Shown here piece by piece: positions 1 through 10,600 of a stretch of 64,000 nt of DNA (position 1 is its first letter; each line of letters starts with the position of its first letter). This stretch comes from Istiophorus platypterus. Its lineage: Eukaryota > Chordata > Actinopteri > Istiophoriformes > Istiophoridae. The translations under genes and the position numbers were made by a program. The stretch is from positions 160,829-224,828 of the forward strand of contig CM029121.1 in NCBI GenBank assembly GCA_016859345.1, given 5' to 3'. The notes below the pieces were generated by a model. It did not search any database and was not told where the DNA came from. It was given only the letters and a program-made list of their open reading frames with translations.

Positions 1-920
1 ACTTTAAAATATAGTTGGCTATGTGAAAAAAAATATATATATATAACTAATCATCATTTTTCTGCAAATTGCCATTTTTCAAAATTATTTATATTCAAAG
101 GTATTTTTTTTACAGTGGAAATGGACTAAATCTTCAGTTGGTTGAATTAATTTCATGGCAAATATAATTTTTTTTTTTTTTTGGAAAACATACTGATTAA
201 CAAAGATTATATGCAAAAACTTAAATTTCATGCTCATAATTTCCAGACCAGTACAAGCAGAAGGATAGAACCTCATCTGAATGTTATATTAAACAACTAT
301 ATGTATAACATATAATAATATGTTATAATCAAGGAACAAAATTATACTTGTATGTTGCTGAGATAATTATTTTTAATAATAAATAATCACCACTGTGTTA
401 AACATGAGTCCTTTAATCAGTTACATGTTGTTTTATTCCACTTAGGGAAAACTGTCCATGCTGTATTTGCTGAGTTTGTGATATATAATAATGAGACGAC
501 TATGATTATGATAATTGGTGATAAATCATTTCACTATTGGAATACCTTTGAGGTGTGTTTTGATGCAATGAGAGACAAATGAGTGCTTTAACTTTTGTGT
601 ATAAACACCAACCATCCATTGGATTGTTTTTAAACCTGTGTTAATTTCAAAAAACAGTCAATGACCATGTCCTTTGAATGAGATGATACCATTTCAGTCT
701 TTCTATGGACTTGCATGCACTCCTAAAATTGACTCATAATTTTGCTATGTTGTTTAATATATATATCTCATGAAAAAACTCAGACAGACACCTAATATAC
801 AGTGCATCTTTCAAGACAAACCTTTATAGTATGGAAGGACTGAGTACTGAGCGTACTGAGCGTACTGAGTACGCTGAAAAAAAGTATTTGGTTGGTATTT
901 AGGACAATATGTAAAACCAG

Positions 921-1105
921 GATACAGATATATTAAAGTCACCTGTTTCTAACATATTTTACTCTTTCATGTTTGTGTCCACATGAACTGTACCACCATA
1001 AAACAATAAAATATGTTAGATACAGATATATTAAAGTCACCTGTTTCTAACATATTTTATTGTTTTATGGTGGTACAGTTCATGTGGACACAAACAGGAA
1101 AGAGT
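921..1105. repeat. Near-perfect fold-back (59-nt arms) with a 41-nt direct repeat
   Basis: 961-1019 is the reverse complement of 1047-1105 with a single mismatch, separated by 27 bases. In addition 921-961 is repeated exactly at 1019-1059. It lies in the presumed arpin 3' UTR or just past it. Confidence 0.9.
1056..1061 (-). terminator. Candidate arpin poly(A) signal
   Basis: AATAAA on the minus strand about 355 bases past the proposed arpin stop, inside the right arm of the 961-1105 fold-back. Further AATAAA copies occur at lower coordinates (for example 432-437), so the real end is unknown. Confidence 0.3.
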
Positions 1106-1415
1106 AGTTCCAGTTATATAAATGTAGGTATATAATCAAAAGTATACAAGAAACAAGGGAGAAGCTTCAAAGACACAGTCTGCATCACAGTTAATGGCAG
1201 ATATAATCAGTGGGGCTGGAGAACATAGGCCCGTTACTTAAGAGGTGATGCAAGATTTTAGGCCTCAAGGCCACATATGTTTTAGGTTTAATACCCAAGT
1301 GAAACATAGGATTCCAATCGAAGACGGAAAGACAGAAATGGAGCCAAATTGAAGCAGTTCAACCTAGAAGCTGGAACCGGTCCATGGGACCAGACTAATG
1401 GGAGAAATGGTTTCG

Positions 1416-1424
1416 TCACTCATC
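1416..1424 (-). CDS. arpin: arpin exon 6 coding part (Asp-Glu-stop)
   Basis: On the minus strand a pyrimidine-rich acceptor, tatttttctctctcag, is followed by GATGAGTGA. It joins in phase 0 to the Trp codon of exon 5 and gives the tail EEDEWDE, matching the acidic Trp-acidic end of Arpin and the expected protein length. A weaker alternative acceptor at 61-47 would give Lys-Asn-Asp-Asp. The rest of the exon would be 3' UTR. Confidence 0.7.
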   Translation of the reverse strand, partial: DE

Positions 1425-1534
1425 CTGAGAGAGAAAAATAGTGGAAAAAAAAGTGATAAAGATTGAGCCATCTCTGAGATCATCTGCATACCTTAATATA
1501 TATATATATATAGATATATATATATATATCTATA

Positions 1535-1579
<45 letters not shown>

Positions 1580-4500
1580 TATATAGATATATAGATATAT
1601 AAATATATAGATATATAAAACAAAAGATGCCAATTAATGTTCACATCAAAATGGGAAACAAATATAATTTCCGTTACTTTGACCATGGCCTAACTGTTGA
1701 TGCCAAAGGAGCTGGTTTGAGTATTTATGAAACTGCTGATTTCTTGGGATTGCCATGTGCAACAGTCTCTAGAGTTAACTCAGAATGGTGCAAAAAGCAA
1801 AAAGAGAGAGAGAGAGAGAGAGAGAGAATACATAATTTTATAGTGTACTATCCTACACTATAGATAAGTGTTTAGAAACCTTTCTGCTGCTAATCTAACA
1901 ACATTGTTGCTGATTCTGACTTTGAGAAGGGATATTAGATAGATAACATAAACCTAGTCAGCTAGCTCAATACGGGTAAATATATATAGATATAGATAAA
2001 TTAATTACGGCATTGTGGCAATATTAATATTAGGCGTTTCATTATTTTGTCACGTAAAAAATATTTAATCTGCCAGCCACTTTGGCTAGAAAGGGGATGT
2101 AGTGGGCAGAGGCTCACCAAAACCAGCTAAAGACTAGAAAATATAGCTTGGTCTGATGAATCTTGATTTCTGCTGAGGTACACAGATTGTAGGCTCCAAA
2201 TTTGGCATCAATAGAATGAATCCATGGATGCCTTGTGTCAACAGTCCAGGCTAGTGGTGGTGGTGTAATGTTGTGGGGGGAATGTTTTGGCCTTATGTTG
2301 GCTCCTTAATACCAATCAATTATCATTTGAATTCCACTACCTATCTGAGTATTTCTCTGGTTATTTTGCTTCCCTTTAGGGCCACAATTTACCTATATTG
2401 TAATGGCTACTTCCAGCCTGATAATGTACATGTCACAACGAAAAATTTGTCTCAAACTAGTTTCATGAACATGACAATGAGTTCTTCAATGGCCTTCAAA
2501 GTCAAGAGATCTGAATCCAATAGTACACCTTTCGAACATCTGAGTTTTGAGAGGCATAGGGAGATCTTGACCAGTATTAGTATGGTGTTCCCAATAAAGT
2601 GCTCAGTGACTGTATACACACTGAGACCACTTTATCACTGGGACCCGATCCCATTGGCAGAGGTAGTCTCAGACTTTTGAACCCCATGGCCGATAAACAT
2701 TTGTGTGTTTTTACCCCACTGTATACCACACACACGCACACGCACACGCACACGCACACGCACACGCACACGCACACACACATGCACACACATGCACACA
2801 CATGCACACACACTCACAAGCACTTCTATCTCTGTTGATATGCTTTCGGCCCGTACCCTAACCTCAACCATCACAACTAAACATGAAACCTCAACCGTTA
2901 CCCTAACCCTAACCTAAACCTAATTCTAACCTTCAAACATCATTGTGAGGACTGGCCAGAATTTCCCAACTCTTCAAGATTTATAACTGAATCTGTTCCT
3001 ATCAAAGAGAGAGGTACAAGGACGCCCACACACATACAGTATATATAATTTAGCCCTTTGATAGGTATTCTCACCCATTCATCCTCCTCTGCTCCCTCTC
3101 CTTCTCCCTCAGGCTTGTGAATGCTGCCTTTGTCTGTTCTTTTGTTGGCCATAATCTTGTCTGTCCATGATGCTCCAGCCTTTGCATCTCCAGCAAAGTT
3201 ACACTTGGTCACTGTGCCACCATCCAGTTTTGCTAAGGACACTGGAAGCACGGAAGTAAGAAATTAAGTTTTACAGAGAAGCTTTCAGAAGCAGTCAGTA
3301 TGAAGTTCTTCAGAAAAAAACAACAGACAAAACAGAGACATAAGTGTAAAAAAGTAAGAACAAAATAAACAAATTCAAAGGAGCACAGCACCACAAGAGA
3401 CAAACTGCAGGTCTCAAGAGTGTTGCACCCCAAAAATATACCCACACAAATGTCCATCCTACTGCTCTGCCATACTTTAGAGTAATTAATCTATCTATTT
3501 ATTTAATTATAGCCTACTTATTTACTCATGTGTTTTGAAAAGATATTTTCAGTCATAGGAGTGTCACAGCCTAAAAAAATTCCCACAGAACTGTCCATAC
3601 TGTGAGTATTTTAGATGCTATGCATAACAATTTATGACTTCCTTATCTATCACTTCCTTTGTATCAGTACAAGTTATCCCTCCATAACTGTTTAATTATT
3701 GGAATATCAATATGTCTTTAATAACCTTTAATCAAGAGACTACATAGATGATGCGTCCAAATTTTCATGCAGATTGCAAGTAAAACCCAAGAATAGTTTA
3801 GAAAAACAGTTTTAACCTATTTCATGATTTTGCAAAAAAAGCAGATAAAAAAAAGTAGATAACTGGCTGACTTTTTGGGGAAGACATAGTCTGATTAGGA
3901 GAGACTGCATGCATCCCATGTTGGATCGAGCAGCTCTAACGTCTAGAAATCTGATTGAGTTTATTAGTAGACCAAAACCATGACAACCCAGAATTGAGAC
4001 AAAAGGCAGGGTTGCAGTCTTACATGCTTCTGTCCTTTCATTACAGCGGTCACCAACACAATACCCCATAGAGACTGTGTCTGTCCCACAACCACCTAAA
4101 TTAATCAACTCTTAAACTTACCACCACTGCAGAAGTACAAAAAATAAGAGAATTGAATGTCTTTTAATCAGTCGATCAAGATCAAGTTCGGTCCTGGGTA
4201 ACGATTAAGTAATGATAGTCAGTGATTTCAATATTCATGTGGACATTGATAATGATATTCTTAGCACTGCATTTTTTTCATCATTAGACTCAATTGGCTC
4301 CATTAGGCCAAAATGTCTTAGCTAGATGGCCATTTGATATTTTTTGCTGAAACAATTCTATTCACCTTATCAATGCTTTTATTCGCCTTATCAATGCTTC
4401 CTTTAGGCAATATTATTAGGAAACAACCCATAATCTGCCTAACTCCCAATGAAAATAATCAGCTAGCTAAACTTCAGTCATGCCTTAAGGACATAAAGAT

Positions 4501-6097
4501 CTAGGTGACCAGCAACTCTGCTGTTAAACTGAGATTATTTCATGATTTTGTGAAAAAAATTAATTGTCAGAAATGGGTCTGGCCTATATCACAAGATTTA
4601 ACTTAATTCATGGTGTTGTCGTTTTTTAATATGTGATGTACAATGTAGGAGCTACTGGCCTAGACACACGTACACTGATCATAGCACCAGGTATAGGTGG
4701 CTGTGTCATTTTTGGTCTGATGTGTGCACCATTCTATACCTCCCCTGAATATTTTACTTACATAAGCTTTACAGTGTATGCTGCACTACCGCTTCTACTA
4801 ACAGAATAGTAAAGATTTTTTCCCTGGGCTTAGACCCCCAAATAAATAAATAAATAAATAAATACCTGAGCAATAGGTTTCATCGGGGAGGAACCATTAA
4901 ACCATTATCTGCACCATTATTTTAATACAGATAATGGAACTGTTTTAATCACTTTCCTTAATACTGTGAGAGAGGCCATTTTTTGCCTTGGTGGGGGTAT
5001 ACGTTCTAGTGGGTGCCAATCTAGTTAAATCGTGCACTTAAAAAGTTGATAATTAACTAATTAATTATAGCTTAAAATGTGAAAGGAGGAGGTTGTGAAA
5101 ATACCAAAGTACTCCAGTCCATTCAAAACTGATTACTAAATTATTAAATGGCTGGACAGCTCCTCTGAATATGAGAGAGGTCAAACTCCCTTCATTCCCT
5201 TTGGGTTTACTTATGAAACTGTTAAGCGGCCAGAAAAACAAAATGCAAGTTTAATTCTGTTCACTGTCCACTGCTATTGAGGTCACAGCTAGGTCAAGCT
5301 GGAAGACCACGAAGGCCAAAAGGACCATCTGGCTTTGAAAGACTAGGTCATCTTAGGAAGTCAGAAAAAAATTAAAGAGCTCCGACCAATCACAATGTGA
5401 CATAAGTAGTGGAGGCTGTAAATGTACTGTTTTCTGTTTTTCATACTAAATATGTTGAAGCAGTTAGGTAGTAATAACAGAATGTTAAAAAAAAAACTCA
5501 CATATAAAAGGACTGTTTCCTCTGGTCTTTAGCCGCACATCCTGCCCTGTTTCCAGCTCGGTTTTTTCCATCTCTGACTCTGGGTACCAGAAGGCCCAGG
5601 TACCACTGGGTTGGTACTTGTCAGTTATTTCAACCAGCTCAGCTTTGTTTACCATTGCTGACAGCTGCTCCTGAGACAGTTGGTCTGTCTCACCTTTAGC
5701 TTCCACCTCTGTATGGACAAAAGATACTGTGAGTGAATCAAGAGTTCCTCAGCTATGTACACATACAGAGAAAAAAAAACTATTAAAAAATAAGGATATT
5801 TCCCACACAACAGACTTAATAGACTGGAAAAAATAAATAAGTGATGCACTTGGCAGGTTGCTCATGTAGGCTACTTTTTACATTTTTCATGTAGGCTACT
5901 TTTTAATTTTGCCGGAACCCAATGACAAAAGTTGGTTCATCTCGTTCAAATATAATAAAACCGGTTTGGTTTTATTATATTTTTTAAAGGTTTATGGTCC
6001 AGGTTTTTAAAACCTGGACCAGCAGTATTGGAAATCAATCAAACTCTACATCATCATTAAAATACATTAAAATTCCAGGTTCCAGGTTCAATCACAA

Positions 6098-6130
<33 letters not shown>

Positions 6131-9100
6131 CAGAAATGAATGGGATTTGAACCTACATTTTGCAACCTAAACACAGTACCTTAGATCACTCAGCCATCAT
6201 AATGTCCTTGAGGTGATTAAGATGGGTGCATTAAACTCACTGAGGTAACTGGAAAAAAAAGAACTTTGACCTGAAAATGACACTATATTTGTTGAGATAA
6301 AATGGACAGCAACAGCTCTAAAGCTTACTGAGAAAATATGTTTTCAGTGCCAGATTTGAAGTATATGGGGCATGTCCTGCGAGCACGTCAGTCCACATTT
6401 GACTTGTTCAGTACGCATTGGTGGTTGAGTGGTAGAATTCTTGCCTGCCAAGCAGGGGACTTTGGTTCCCAGCCATTCTGTCAGCATGGACAGTTTTAAC
6501 TGCGTCATATAACAGCAAAAATCATAGCGGTATCTCTCTACTGTCAAGGATACAAACTATGTCGATCATCACAGAAACAGAGTTTGTATTCAATAAGAAG
6601 GGGATTCAAGTGATTCAAGTCCATGCTTGCAGGCGAGACTACAACCTGAATATTGAGTCATAGACTGCTCAGCCATCCTGACTTCAGTCTGCCATTATCA
6701 ATAACCAGACAGTTATCCATGAATATTCTTTTTGGACATGGGAACAGTAGTTTGACAAAAAAATCCACAACTTAAGTTAAACCTTCTAGCTTCAGGAGTT
6801 TTCAACCATATCATATAGTGTATAAAAGCATTCTTTGGTCCACAGCTTTGTAAATGAATAGATTTAAAGCATTTTTGAGGAGATGACCTTCATTTGCTTT
6901 TAACTGATGCAAATGACTGAAGAGGTGGCACAGATGTAATCAAAAGACTACTTCGTGTATGATAGTACTGTCAAATTGTGAATTTTTAGACTGGAATGAT
7001 ATTTGGAATCATCAATCATAATCAAAATCATTGTGTGCTCTCATCATATTATAGCTTTTCTTTTAAATAACCCACTTGGGCTTTTCAAAACATCAAATGT
7101 AATTCATTCATTCCTCATTCTTCAACTGCCCTCCACAGATTTTACTTTTTCTCTTAAAATCCCTTTTGAATTTATAATTTAAGGGTGCAGCTTAAGTTCA
7201 AAAATCCTTCTCAAATAGAGACAGCTGATATTACAGAGTTGGCAGACAGACTCAAAGTAATTTTAAACTACATGGAGGAGAAAAAATTAAAAACATAATC
7301 AAGTTTAAAGAGGAAATGGAATTTGAAAACATCTTACTCACTGTAGGAGGACATGAGGAAGCCAGTGTTGACTATTTTGCTTTCACTGAAGTTTGGTTCC
7401 ATTTCCTTCCCCCTGGAATCAAACTTCCTCTGGTGAATGCGGCTGGGTTTAATGTACAGCACATAGAAACGGGCCTGCCAATGAGGGGGAAAAAGGAAAA
7501 AAATGTATTTTTCTGCACTGTCTAATTGTGTTTATGTTTAGTCGGTCCAAAATGCTAAAACACTGATAAGGATTTGGGCAATGCTCTGAATTCCTTTTTA
7601 ACACCAGTGGAGGAAGGTGTTTCTTTTAAAACATAAAAAAACTTTCTGAGTTTCTTTTAATGACAGATGTTGATAGATATGTTTATACTGCTCAGTAAAA
7701 GATGAAGACAAGAAGAAATAAGGGTTGGAAAAGCATTATTCTGAAAAACACCTTGATTCAATTTATTATTAATAATTATGTATTGCATTACATTTATTAT
7801 TAAACAACATCCATGATTTATTAAGTTGTAAACATGAGCGTAACCAAGATAAAACATGTAAATTTCCATCCATATTGCACTTACAGCCTAAGAGAGTAGT
7901 TTGGAAAAAACAATTTAAGTATATCTGATGATTTTGCTAAAAAAGCGCCACCTTGTGGATGATTGGCGTCAAATTTTGCAAATTACTGTACTGCGTTTCA
8001 TATTAAGCCAAAAAGACCTATGTAAAGATATGACATCACTTCAGTTTTTCCTTTAAAAATTTTGCATTTTCTGGAATATCAAAAAGCTTTTAATACCTTC
8101 TGATCAGGAGAGTACATAAATGATATTTGCAACATTTGTTGCAGATCACATTTACAGCTTAAGAGCAGTTTGGAAAAATATTTTTATTATGTTTCATAGT
8201 TTTGAAACAAAACCACCACTTAGTGGAAAGCCACAAGTGAAATGGGCTGAAGGCAAGAAGAACAACAGAGAGGGATTTAGGAACACAGCAGTTGGAGGGC
8301 GCTACTCAAGGTTCTATACAATTTATCAGTATGTTGTGCTCAGCCGTGTCAAATGTTGTGCTTTAGAATCATGATTGAGGAGTCACCACCATCCATAGTC
8401 AAGGGTAGGCCAAGGATGATCTTATTAGACAGTCCTGGCACTGTGGAGGGCTCTGAAACCAGGCTGAAACTTAAAAAAAAAGGCAATTGCAGTGGGAAAA
8501 GAGCTGTGAGGAGATCAGTTTTTCAAATATTTTGGATAAAAAAGATTATTTTGAAGTGGGTCTGTAATTAATGGGGAGTTGTGGATAAAGACCAAGTTTT
8601 TTTTTAGGAGGGGCTGGTTGGAGCTTGCCTACTGTACCTTTTTATTTTTGACATCACTGATTGCATGTCTGGAAACATCCAGCAGCTTTCCTTCTAGAAG
8701 AACCCCCTTGCCACTGTGTGAAAAAAAAATCAAACACTAAAATTATTACAATTATTTTACTTCAGTTTATTACTGTTTATTCTCTTCTGTATCAAAAATA
8801 TATATATATGTGTGTGTAACAGCTGAAATATCTGTCCATCTCTACTCCTTTCAGCATCAGGACTGCTGAGGCACAAACTGAAAATATCGAGTAACACTAA
8901 TACAGTATTTAGTTTTATTGAGATTAAGAGCTGATTGGTGATTCATTTGAATGCCAATTATACAAGCAGCAGTGTTCTCTTTCAAAATAATGCCTTACGT
9001 TATATAAATTAGACCTAACTGCTCTAACTCTATGGAAAAGTGAACTGTCCGGGTTTTCCATTGAGTTTTGTGTTGTTTACACACAACAAGGAAATTAACT

Positions 9101-9390
9101 CATCATAGTGAGCTGCTGTAACTGTAATTCATCTGAATACCAGTATTGTATCGATGTTTCCTGCACCTAACTTTAGCTTATCGTGACCCTGACCTAACCA
9201 TCGAAGGGGCGCTACAGGAAAAACAGATGTAATGGGAGGAAAACAAACTTCGAGACAAGACCAATCAATATCATAAACAAAAGTGGTTGGGCCCCTACCT
9301 TTCATACATGGAGGGAGACCACACGCCGTCTATTTTCTCTGTGTGTACTGGTTTGTTCTGTAGAGACGTGTTGTGATAAATTCGGCTCAT
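1416..9390 (-). CDS. arpin: Arpin, inhibitor of the Arp2/3 complex (whole gene, six coding exons)
   Basis: Joined on the minus strand: 9390-9299, 8713-8638, 7474-7342, 5708-5502, 3241-3075, 1424-1416. The join is 684 nt: 227 codons plus TGA, close to the roughly 226 residues I recall for human Arpin. Every junction is GT-AG and every split codon closes (Ser31, Lys101, Leu170). Recognisable blocks are the N-terminus MSRIYHNTSLQNK, the GKGVLLEGKLLDVSRH block (32-47), VNTGFLMSSYKVEAKG (about 90-105), TVTKCNFAGD with GASWTDKIM, and the C-terminal acidic motif EEDEWDE (221-227). In the family, that acidic Trp-containing tail binds and inhibits Arp2/3 downstream of Rac, slowing lamellipodia and steering migration. 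No signal peptide or membrane segment is visible, in keeping with a cytosolic protein. The start has A at -3. The last exon is the least certain part. The neighbour on the same strand is the fam169 gene. Confidence 0.93.
1495..1612. repeat. TA-rich microsatellite
   Basis: About 118 bases of TA repeats broken by TAGATA units. Translated frames over it are not genes. It sits just upstream (on the minus strand) of the last arpin exon. Confidence 0.95.
1624..2600 (+). pseudogene. Decayed Tc1-like transposase in arpin intron 5
   Basis: 1645-1800 reads like the N-terminal helix-turn-helix of a Tc1 transposase (GLSIYETADFLGLP, ATVSRV). 2150-2590 keeps later blocks: WSDE, a Gly/Val-rich stretch, GYFQPDN and a weak SPDLNP-like block, in several frames with stops. 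The middle is deleted and a (GA)n tract at 1801-1827 interrupts it. It is a dead DNA transposon. Confidence 0.8.
2727..2822. repeat. CA/CACACG microsatellite
   Basis: Tandem CACACG units followed by CACACATG units. All frames crossing it (Thr-His or Val-Arg repeats) are artefacts. Confidence 0.95.
2853..2932. repeat. Degenerate interstitial telomere-like repeat
   Basis: Contains ACCCTAACC, CCCTAACCCTAACC and variants such as CCTAAACC over about 80 bases next to the CA microsatellite, resembling (CCCTAA)n. Confidence 0.6.
3075..3241 (-). CDS. arpin: arpin exon 5 (codons 170-225)
   Basis: Acceptor gtgcttccag. Encodes SLAKLDGGTVTKCNFAGD and GASWTDKIMANKR, then a Glu/Gly-rich stretch ending EEDEW. 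The donor is GAATGG/gtgaga in phase 0. Reading through the donor would add about 48 residues unlike Arpin, so splicing after the Trp is preferred. Confidence 0.88.
3480..3860. repeat. Interspersed repeat, copy 1
   Basis: Shares several stretches with 7860-8240: a TTTAATA-CTTT/CTTCT block, 'catga/gatgattttgc' followed by an A-run and GC, and 'agagtacata'-like text. It is a dispersed family with no coding sign that I can see, lying in arpin intron 4. Confidence 0.5.
4130..4560 (+). mobile_element. L2-type LINE fragment (endonuclease plus RT scraps)
   Basis: About 4190-4300 reads like the endonuclease block FNIHVDIDND of fish L2 elements, with frameshifts. 4440-4540 matches the RT-end text 'CLKDIK' found again at 21680. 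Only fragments remain, in the antisense direction to arpin. Confidence 0.65.
5502..5708 (-). CDS. arpin: arpin exon 4 (codons 101-169, Leu170 split)
   Basis: Acceptor ccatacag. Encodes VEAKGETDQLSQEQLSAMV, then GTWAFWYPESEME and RLKTRGNSPFI. Donor ATAT/gtgagt. This is the longest exon of the gene. Confidence 0.92.
6075..6260 (-). repeat. tRNA-Leu-derived SINE, copy A
   Basis: On the minus strand 6205-6124 reads GATGGCTGAGTGATCTAAGG ... GGTTCAAATCCC, a tRNA-Leu A box and B box. A long A-run follows, then a tail AAGCTTTGTGATTGAACCTGG that recurs in copy C. The pattern of tRNA head, A-rich join and shared tail indicates a SINE. Confidence 0.65.
6415..6483 (+). tRNA. tRNA-Gly(GCC)-like sequence, probably a pseudogene
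   Basis: Starts GCATTGGTGGTTGAGTGGTA as in vertebrate tRNA-Gly. The anticodon stem CTTGC/GCAGG encloses loop CTGCCAA with anticodon GCC. The T arm has lost about three bases and the 3' acceptor strand (CCATTCT) no longer pairs with GCATTGG, so it is probably not functional. Confidence 0.5.
6620..6690 (-). repeat. tRNA-Leu-derived SINE, copy B (short)
   Basis: The plus-strand text 'gcgagactacaacctg' and 'ctcagccatcctgacttcag' matches the same SINE head seen at 6124-6205 and 13235-13323. Confidence 0.5.
7342..7474 (-). CDS. arpin: arpin exon 3 (codons 57-100, Lys101 split)
   Basis: Acceptor cattggcag. Encodes RFYVLYIKPSRIHQRKFD and later VNTGFLMSSY, both strongly conserved in Arpin. Donor TACA/gtgagtaag. 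Confidence 0.92.
7860..8240. repeat. Interspersed repeat, copy 2
   Basis: Second copy of the family at 3480-3860, in arpin intron 2. No reading frame of interest was recognised. Confidence 0.5.
8638..8713 (-). CDS. arpin: arpin exon 2 (codons 31-56)
   Basis: Acceptor tttcacacag, then the T closing Ser31, then GKGVLLEGKLLDVSRHAISD and VKNKK. The donor is AAG/gtacag, leaving phase 0. Confidence 0.9.
9299..9390 (-). CDS. arpin: arpin exon 1 (codons 1-30, Ser31 split)
   Basis: Opens MSRIYHNTSLQNKPVHTEK and ends MYE plus AG of a split serine at donor AAAG/gtaggg. The start ATG (9390-9388) has A at -3. Two upstream ATGs lie just before it on the same strand. Confidence 0.9.
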
Positions 9391-9397
9391 TTTTCAT
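9302..9397 (-). promoter_or_regulatory. Upstream ORF overlapping the arpin start
   Basis: An ATG seven bases upstream of the arpin ATG opens a 31-codon frame in another phase. It ends at TGA five bases before the exon 1 donor. A second upstream ATG (9402-9400) is followed by one codon and a stop. If transcription starts upstream of these, they could lower arpin translation. Whether they are in the mRNA is not shown by the sequence. Confidence 0.4.
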
Positions 9398-9442
9398 AGC
9401 ATGCACCGTAACGCCTCCCTTCTCAGATATTTTTCCTGTTTC

Positions 9443-9453
9443 CTCACTTCCTG
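9443..9453 (-). promoter_or_regulatory. ETS-like site in the arpin promoter
   Basis: CACTTCCTG on the plus strand reads CAGGAAGTG on the arpin strand, about 55 bases before the start codon, in a locally CpG-containing stretch. I see no TATA box nearby. This is a motif match only. Confidence 0.35.
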
Positions 9454-9999
9454 TGCGTGTAGTCGCTCGAGAGGTGCGCTCAGTTTTCAAACTAAATGTG
9501 CCGTTGTATGTTGAATGTGCAAGAAATGCGGAGATTAGATCTAAGACTACGATAGACATAAATACTCAATCAAAATTGGAAAAAAAAAAAACATCAACGC
9601 ACATTTCGGCCAGGAAAATTAATGGAAAAGATTTTAAAACATTAGAAATTATGTACAAGTACTGTATACAATTACAGTTTTAAGTTACTTTTCGTTGAGT
9701 ATCGTATACCACTCTATACTTCTACCCAAGAAATTTATTGTACTACTGCTCCACAATTCTTATGACAGATATAATTAGTTTTCACACTGGAAATTTAAAC
9801 AAATACACATATGATAATTTCATCAAATATTTCCAACCACTTTGGCTTGTTTCCCCTTATAAAAGACAGTGAGAAACATTGTCATATTTCAGATTCTTAA
9901 CAAACTTCTCACATAGCTTCAGTTAAATAACTATGTGAGATTAAAGGGAAAAAAAACCCTTCCCTTATTTCAACAAAACAAAACAAAACAAAAAAAACC

Positions 10000-10600
10000 C
10001 CAAGAGGTTGTCTGCAGACAGAAAAGCCTTGCTGATGAGAGGTTAGAGAAGAAAGGCCAGACTGGTTCAAGCTGACAAAAAGATTAAGATGACTCAGATA
10101 AGCATTCTTTACAACTATGGTGACAGTAGAAGCATCTTTGAATGCAAAACATATAGAATGTGAAATCAACAGCACAAATCCATAGAACCTGCCTTGTGTA
10201 AACAATCAAGGCTGGTGGTGGTATTATAATGAAGAGGGAAATGTTTTCTTGGCACACTTTTTGCCTGTTATATGAATCAATCATCGTTTGAATTCCACAA
10301 CTTAGTATAGTTGCTTTTGACCATATGAATCTCTTTATGGCCACAATTTACCCATTTACTTCCACGATGATAATGCAACATCACAAAAGGTGTGTCAAAC
10401 TGCTTTCATGAACATTACAATGTGTTCAGTGTACTTCAGTGGCCTCCCCAGTCACTAGATCTGAATCTAATAGAGCAGCTTTGAGATGTGGTAATAGATT
10501 CACGAGAGATCCACAGTATGAATATTAAACTGAAAAAATTGAGAAATGATGTGACGCTAACCTGTCAAATACGTACCACAATTTTGAACATTTTCCTATG
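10000..10600 (+). mobile_element. Tc1-like transposon remnant
   Basis: Shares with 2230-2590 the text 'ggctggtggtgg', 'atgttttcttggca', 'cacaatttaccca' and a 'cagtcactagatctgaatctaatagagca' block that is a degraded SPDLNPIE motif. It is a dead copy. Confidence 0.65.

Noticed and set aside
47..61. Alternative last arpin exon giving Lys-Asn-Asp-Asp-stop
   Set aside because: The acceptor is weaker and the tail fits Arpin less well than the 1416-1424 candidate, though it is not excluded.
1480..1686. Tyr/Ile-rich open frame
   Set aside because: It is a translation of TA microsatellite DNA.
2577..2917. Overlapping Cys/Val, Thr/His and Arg/Val frames
   Set aside because: They are all produced by the CA/CACACG microsatellite on both strands.
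3075..3251. Read-through of arpin exon 5 to a longer C-terminus
   Set aside because: The added residues are unlike Arpin, and a good donor follows the conserved Trp codon.
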